Assembly (NCBI GenBank): GCA_015689685.1
Contig: WVSL01000002.1
Location: 248,001-312,000, forward strand
DNA length: 64,000 bases
Reading direction: 5' to 3'
Source of the DNA: Rhodobacterales bacterium HKCCE2091
Lineage (GTDB): Bacteria; Pseudomonadota; Alphaproteobacteria; Rhodobacterales; Rhodobacteraceae
How positions within the stretch are numbered: the stretch's first letter is position 1; each line of letters starts with the position of its first letter. The position numbers and the translations under genes are program-made. The notes under the pieces were generated by a model. That model worked only from the letters and a program-made list of their open reading frames with translations, had not been told where the DNA came from and made no database searches. Shown here in pieces: positions 60,301-64,000 of the stretch.

Positions 60301-60894
60301 CTCAACTGGCAGAACGCCCAGCGTCGGGCCGAAGAGCTGGCGGAGCGTCTGAAGCGCCGGCTGGAGGCGCTTGATCAGGAGCGCTTCATATCCGCCCAGC
60401 CGCCCCGCGTGCGCGGCGGCATGGTCGTCATCCCGCGCGGCCTTTTGATTGCGCGCGCGCCGGCCGATGAGCTCGCCGAAACCGCGAACGGCTTCTCCGA
60501 GGATCCCGTCGCCCGCCGCAAGATCGAGATCGCGGCGATGGAAGCGGTCATGGCCGTTGAGCGCACGCTCGGGAACACGCCCACCGACGTCTCCGCCCAG
60601 AAGGTCGGATACGACATCGCCTCCTACGACCCCAAGGCTGACCATCTGCGCTTCATCGAGGTCAAGGGCCGCATCGACGGCGCCGATACGGTTATGATCA
60701 CCCGGCAGGAAGTGATCACCTCGCTCCACGAGCCTGACAAGTTCATCCTGGCCGTCGTCCAGGTCGAGAACGGCTTCGCCCGCGAGCCGCGCTATGTCCG
60801 CGGCGCACTCGACACGCGCGAGCCGCCGTTCGAGCACAACGCGATTCAGTTCAGCATCAAGAGCCTGCTCGAGCGGGCGGAGGTTCCGCGATGA
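57382..60894 (+). CDS. SNF2-family helicase with C-terminal DUF3883 (DrmD-like)
   Basis: A 1170-residue motor protein. Walker A is LADDPGAGKTIMAGLLIKEL (about 127-146), DEAH is at 231-234 in IICDEAHRMSA, SATPHNGKEEDF is motif III, and HGGVTREERRKVVERF and NKIEQRFGRIHRIGQ are the C-terminal helicase motifs. A coiled-coil-rich middle and DUF3883 (about 1040-1165, IASYDPKADHLRFIEVKGR) follow; DUF3883 often accompanies nuclease-like functions. The LADDPGAGKT form and the methylase downstream resemble DrmD of class 1 DISARM. The GTG at 57382 overlaps the small ORF. Confidence 0.88.
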   Translation: MTKLEDIRNGASIAGVVPNQTVEAVSIEWIGDQAINLVYRVPGGSVSETTLYRDDEHRLSVEQRGRAWSFDADGSLLRLVTEANRIKLAHYFDPYLAIHTSLVDPLPHQITAVYGEMLPRQPLRFLLADDPGAGKTIMAGLLIKELIARSDLERCLVVAPGSLVEQWQDELGEKFSLEFDILSRDMIETSRSGNVFNDRNRLIARLDVLARNEDLQQKLASSTEWDLIICDEAHRMSASYFGGDVKYTKRYQLGQQLGQVCRHLLLMSATPHNGKEEDFQLFMALLDGDRFEGRFRDGVHYADSADMMRRLTKEELLKFDGRPLFPERRAYTVKYDLSPEEAALYSAVTEYVRTEMNRVQRFAEQDGKKRNNVGFALQILQRRLASSPAAIYQSLKRRRERLEAELAEARLARKGGRAAFGQPDVSDEMLKNIDEYGQDEVDEIEDLISTGATTAETVEQLEIEVQTLKGLEIMALDVLRSGKDTKWTQLDRILDDELMIDSDGNRRKLIIFTEPKDTLHYLLEKIRARLGKPDAVEVIHGGVTREERRKVVERFMQDRDMLVLIANDAAGEGVNLQRGHLMVNYDLPWNPNKIEQRFGRIHRIGQTEVCHLWNLVAADTREGEVYARLLEKLEAAREALGGRVYDVLGELFEGTALRDLLVQAIQYGEQEDVKAKLFQAVDGAVDQQHLLDLLQRRQLTNDTMPATRVHELRIEMERAEAQRLQPHHIQSFFVEAFKHLGGQIKRREEGRWEITHVPLSIRERDRQIGSGAPIQKKYERICFEKSKINQQPVAAFVCPGHPLLEAVISLVREQYDHLMKRGAILVDDTDPGEEIAALFLLEHSVQDGRPTATGKPHIVSERLQFAAIDRNGAATNAGIAPHLNLRPARPEEIARVEDLLQADWLRTELEKTAVRFATVELAQKHVAEVKARRIPEIDKVEQEVKARLKKEINYWDARAFELKEEERAGKKTRLNWQNAQRRAEELAERLKRRLEALDQERFISAQPPRVRGGMVVIPRGLLIARAPADELAETANGFSEDPVARRKIEIAAMEAVMAVERTLGNTPTDVSAQKVGYDIASYDPKADHLRFIEVKGRIDGADTVMITRQEVITSLHEPDKFILAVVQVENGFAREPRYVRGALDTREPPFEHNAIQFSIKSLLERAEVPR

Positions 60895-61373
60895 AGGATT
60901 TCGCCATTCTCGCCCCCGTTCCTCTGCGCCACCTCGAAACCGGACAAACAATCGCGGAAGAAAAAGGCTTCGTGGCATTTGGCTCCCGCAAGTGGGAACT
61001 GTTCCGCGATATCGATGAGCGCAGGGGCAGTGACCCTGTGCCCGTCGTCATCTACCCCTCGCACGAAGATGATCCCGCCAAGGTCTCCGCCATGGTTTCA
61101 TGGATCGGCTGGTACATCGGAAGCGAGGAAGCTCACAACGGACGGCATTCCCTCGGCATGGAGCATCGCCCGCCTTCGACGGAAGCGAACCCATCCGACA
61201 ACAAGGGCCATTGGGCCGTCTTCTGGCACGTCCGGCAGCTCGTCCCGCTGGCGGCCTCCGACCGTTTTCCGATCTCGAAATTGCCGACCATCAAGGGCGG
61301 CTGGCGAAAGAACGCCCCGCCGCGCGGGCCCGAACTTGTTCCCGTGCCCACGTTCATCGAATTCCCGGAGTAA
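60891..61373 (+). CDS. Protein of unknown function (160 aa) in the defence operon
   Basis: I do not recognise the family. The 160 residues are soluble, with no signal peptide and no membrane segment. Aromatic- and His-rich segments (VSWIGWYIGSEEAHNGRHSL, HWAVFWHVRQLVPL) and a Pro-rich C-terminus (PPRGPELVPVPTFIEFPE) are visible. The ATG overlaps the helicase stop as ATGA, and the methylase GTG starts 3 nt after its stop, so it is firmly part of the operon. It may connect helicase and methylase functions, but that is only inferred from its position. Confidence 0.75.
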   Translation: MKDFAILAPVPLRHLETGQTIAEEKGFVAFGSRKWELFRDIDERRGSDPVPVVIYPSHEDDPAKVSAMVSWIGWYIGSEEAHNGRHSLGMEHRPPSTEANPSDNKGHWAVFWHVRQLVPLAASDRFPISKLPTIKGGWRKNAPPRGPELVPVPTFIEFPE

Positions 61374-61376
61374 GCC

Positions 61377-64000
61377 GTGTCCCAGACCTACAAGAAGAAA
61401 CTCATCGAAGTCGCCATTCCGCTCGAGGCCATCAATGCCGCCTCGGCGCGGGAGAAGTCGATCCGGCACGGGCATCCTTCAACCCTGCACCTCTGGTGGG
61501 CGCGGCGGCCGCTCGCGGCCTGTCGGGCGGTGCTGTTCGCGCAGCTGGTGGACGATCCCTCGTCCTGCGTCGATGAGCTGATGGCCGATCCGAAGCTGCG
61601 CGCGCGGGCGGAGGCGGAGCTGCCCGGGCGAGTGGCGGCATGGGAGAAGAGCAAGGCGTCGGCGCAGGGGGCGGCGGCGAATGCGCCGGAGCCCACGCTG
61701 GAGGATGTGGCGGTCGAGATCGAGCGCAAACGGCTCTTCGCCATCATCGAGGACCTGGTGAGGTGGGAGAACTCGACCAACGAGGAGGTGCTGGAACGCG
61801 CGCGGGCCGAAATCCGGCGCAGCTGCGGCGGCGTGCTGCCCCCGGTCTATGACCCGTTCTCGGGCGGCGGGTCGATCCCGCTCGAGGCGCAGCGGCTGGG
61901 CCTGCCCGCCTATGGGTCCGACCTGAACCCGGTGGCGGTGATGATCGGCAAGGCGATGATCGAGATCCCGCCGAAATTTAAGGACATGCCCCCCATCCAC
62001 CCAGGCATCAAGGATCGGTCGTTCTACCGCAACGCCGAGGGGCTGGCCGAGGACGTGAAATACTACGGCGAATGGATGCGCGAGAAGGCCTGGGAGCGCA
62101 TCGGGCATCTCTACCCGCAGGTGGACCTGCCGAAGGCGTACGGCGGAGGCAAGGGCACTGTCATCGCCTGGTTCTGGGCACGAACAGTGCCGAGCCCGGA
62201 CCCCGCGTTTTCAGATGTGCAAGTCCCGTTGGTTTCGAGTTTCCTGCTTAGTTCAAAAAAAGGAAAAGAGGTATGGCTCGAACCGATCATTGATCGCCAA
62301 GCCAAGACTATTGAGTACCGCATACGAAAAGGTGGAACCAAAGCCGAGTTGGCCACTGCGGCCGCAGGAACAACTGCCGGTAAACGGCAGGCGTTCCGTT
62401 GCATCATGTCGGATGCAGCCTTGCCATACGATCACATTCGCAAGGCAGGAAAATCGGGCAAGATGGGGCAGACACTGATCGCTATTGCTGCCGAAGGGAA
62501 AAAGGGGCGAGTTTATGTTGAGCCTACGGCTGAACACTTCGCCATCTCTCGTTCCACGGAGCCTGATTGGAAGCCGGACACGCCGCTTCCGGACAATCCC
62601 CGAGATTTTAAGACTCCGAACTATGGGCTAATCACCTTCGGCGACCTTTTCACAGACCGCCAGTTGGTTGCGCTCAACGCCTTTAGTGACTTGGTGGCAG
62701 AGGCTCGGACACAGATTGAAAAGGACGCACAATCGGCAGGCATCGCAGGCGACGGGAAAGTACTCAGAGACAACGGGCGAGGTGCGCGCGCGTATGCTGA
62801 AGCCGTTAGCATTTACCTTGCTTTCGCCGCCGACCGTGCGGCTGACGCTTGGAGCGCGCAAGTCGGCTGGCGAAACTCAGTAGAAGCGTCTCGAAGTACT
62901 TTCGCGCGCCAAGCGCTCCCGATGCTCTGGGACTTTGTGGAACTTAACCCGTTCAGCAGCAGCAACGGGAATTGGACCGATGCCTCAATTGAATGGGTCC
63001 ATAAGTCCCTTGGAGCATTTTCGCCTTCCAGTGATGGTAGTGTCGTTCAAGGTGATGCACAGACAGTTGAGTATCCTGGGCTTGCGGTCGTTTCGACAGA
63101 CCCGCCATATTACGACAACATCGGATATGCCGAGCTTTCGGACTACTTTTTTGTCTGGCTGAGACGTCACGCCCGAGAAGTCTACCCGGATCTGACGGCT
63201 ACTCTGTCGGTACCCAAGGCTGAAGAGCTTGTGGCAACGCCATACAGGCACGGCGGGAAAGATGCGGCCGAAACGTTCTTCCTTTCGGGAATGAAAGACG
63301 CAGTGTCCAACATGGCTCGGCAGAGTGATCCAAAGTATCCTACGGCGATTTACTATGCCTTTAAGCAGAGTGAAGTCGACGACGAAGGTGTGATTTCAAC
63401 GGGTTGGGCAACCTTCATACAAGCGGTTATCGATTCCGGATATGAAATCAATGCCACTTGGCCTATGCGAACCGAAAAACCCGGCAGGATGATTTCCATT
63501 GGAAACAACGCTCTGGCCAACTCAGTGGTCTTGTCGTGCCGGGTGAAGACGCCTGCCGCCGAAACCATCACCCGCGCGGAGTTCATCCGCGCGCTGAAAC
63601 GCGAACTGCCCCCGGCCATCGCCGAGCTTCAGGCCGCGAACATCGCCCCGGCCGACATGCCGCAATCGGCCATCGGCCCCGGCATGGGCGTCTTCTCGCG
63701 CTGCAAGGCGGTGCTCGAGGCCGACGACAGCGCGATGACGGTCAAGACCGCGCTGCAGCTGATCAATGCCGAGCTCGACGAATATCTTGGCGGCATCCAG
63801 GGCGAGTTCGACGCCGACACCCGCTTCGCCATCACATGGTTCGAACAGAACGGCATGGGCAAGGGCGACTATGGTGTGGCCGACAACCTCGCCCGCGCCC
63901 GCGGCATCTCGGTCGACAGCGCCAAGCACGCCGGGATCGTCGAAAGTGCTGCCGGCAAGGTGCGGCTGTTGAAGCGCGACGAGCTCGACCCCGACTGGGC
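61377..64000 (+). CDS. DUF1156 adenine-specific DNA methyltransferase, 3' partial (DrmMI-like)
   Basis: At least 874 codons, running off the window. Residues 5-60 match DUF1156 (AREKSIRHGHPSTLHLWWAR is diagnostic). SAM-binding motif I is DPFSGGGSIP at about 159, SDLNPVA follows at 181, and the catalytic motif is TDPPYYDN at about 574-581. It would methylate adenines in host DNA so that the nearby nuclease or helicase spares them. The GTG at 61377 follows CCCGGAG. The middle, about 62150-63540, is AT-richer than the ends, a sign of replaced specificity DNA. It probably pairs with the helicase as in class 1 DISARM. Confidence 0.88.
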   Translation, partial: MSQTYKKKLIEVAIPLEAINAASAREKSIRHGHPSTLHLWWARRPLAACRAVLFAQLVDDPSSCVDELMADPKLRARAEAELPGRVAAWEKSKASAQGAAANAPEPTLEDVAVEIERKRLFAIIEDLVRWENSTNEEVLERARAEIRRSCGGVLPPVYDPFSGGGSIPLEAQRLGLPAYGSDLNPVAVMIGKAMIEIPPKFKDMPPIHPGIKDRSFYRNAEGLAEDVKYYGEWMREKAWERIGHLYPQVDLPKAYGGGKGTVIAWFWARTVPSPDPAFSDVQVPLVSSFLLSSKKGKEVWLEPIIDRQAKTIEYRIRKGGTKAELATAAAGTTAGKRQAFRCIMSDAALPYDHIRKAGKSGKMGQTLIAIAAEGKKGRVYVEPTAEHFAISRSTEPDWKPDTPLPDNPRDFKTPNYGLITFGDLFTDRQLVALNAFSDLVAEARTQIEKDAQSAGIAGDGKVLRDNGRGARAYAEAVSIYLAFAADRAADAWSAQVGWRNSVEASRSTFARQALPMLWDFVELNPFSSSNGNWTDASIEWVHKSLGAFSPSSDGSVVQGDAQTVEYPGLAVVSTDPPYYDNIGYAELSDYFFVWLRRHAREVYPDLTATLSVPKAEELVATPYRHGGKDAAETFFLSGMKDAVSNMARQSDPKYPTAIYYAFKQSEVDDEGVISTGWATFIQAVIDSGYEINATWPMRTEKPGRMISIGNNALANSVVLSCRVKTPAAETITRAEFIRALKRELPPAIAELQAANIAPADMPQSAIGPGMGVFSRCKAVLEADDSAMTVKTALQLINAELDEYLGGIQGEFDADTRFAITWFEQNGMGKGDYGVADNLARARGISVDSAKHAGIVESAAGKVRLLKRDELDPDW

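Noticed and set aside
1-64000. CRISPR arrays, rRNA genes and complete insertion sequences
   Set aside because: No regularly spaced repeats, no rRNA signature and no transposase-like protein were seen.

Overview
The window is high-GC bacterial DNA with dense Shine-Dalgarno-led operons and many ATGA/GTGA stop-start overlaps. TRAP and Liv-type transporters and the catabolic gene families point to an alphaproteobacterium, perhaps of the Rhodobacterales. That assignment is an inference from gene families only. No rRNA, intact tRNA, CRISPR array or complete insertion sequence was seen.

1-2.3 kb: the 3' end of an IclR-type regulator overlaps a LysR-type regulator, followed by a cytochrome P450. 2.3-36.7 kb: a large catabolic supercluster for CoA-activated carboxylic acids. 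It holds a TRAP importer, an MFS transporter, three family III CoA-transferases, an acyl-CoA synthetase, five acyl-CoA dehydrogenases (four as two adjacent pairs), five crotonase-fold enzymes, three MaoC/FAS1-like hydratases, an SDR dehydrogenase, an SCP-x-type thiolase, an HMG-CoA-synthase-like/DUF35 fusion, two nitronate monooxygenase-like proteins, a thioesterase and an alpha/beta hydrolase. Two paralogous FadR-type GntR regulators lie inside it. AT-rich operator-like sequences recur upstream of at least five of its transcription units, suggesting one regulon. The combination of hydratase 2, R-type SDR dehydrogenase and SCP-x thiolase suggests beta-oxidation of branched or polycyclic acids (isoprenoid or steroid-like), but the substrate is not proven.

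37.0-49.6 kb: a MarR regulator ends an apparent operon made of a branched-chain-type ABC importer, a CYP199-like P450, its [2Fe-2S] ferredoxin and ferredoxin reductase. Next to it are an acyl/aryl-CoA synthetase, a LigM-like tetrahydrofolate-dependent O-demethylase and a membrane protein. Together these suggest uptake and demethylation of methoxylated aromatic acids. 50.1-53.2 kb: a P450 with an unusual I-helix, an SMP-30-type lactonase and a 5'-truncated uronate-dehydrogenase-like gene.

53.2-64.0 kb: a foreign island. At about 53.2 kb two genes are broken at the same point, the uronate-dehydrogenase-like gene and the N-terminal domain of a nuclease-associated protein. Close by lie a tRNA-Ser-like 3' end with its terminator and an excisionase-like HTH gene. 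An antiphage-type operon follows: a WYL regulator of the BrxR/CapW type, a 25-codon ORF, a GmrSD-like DUF262/HNH nuclease, a 28-codon ORF, an SNF2 helicase with DUF3883, a 160-residue protein of unknown function, and a DUF1156 adenine methyltransferase that runs off the end. The helicase and methylase resemble the drmD-drmMI part of class 1 DISARM. The methylase has an AT-richer centre between GC-rich ends, consistent with exchange of its specificity region.
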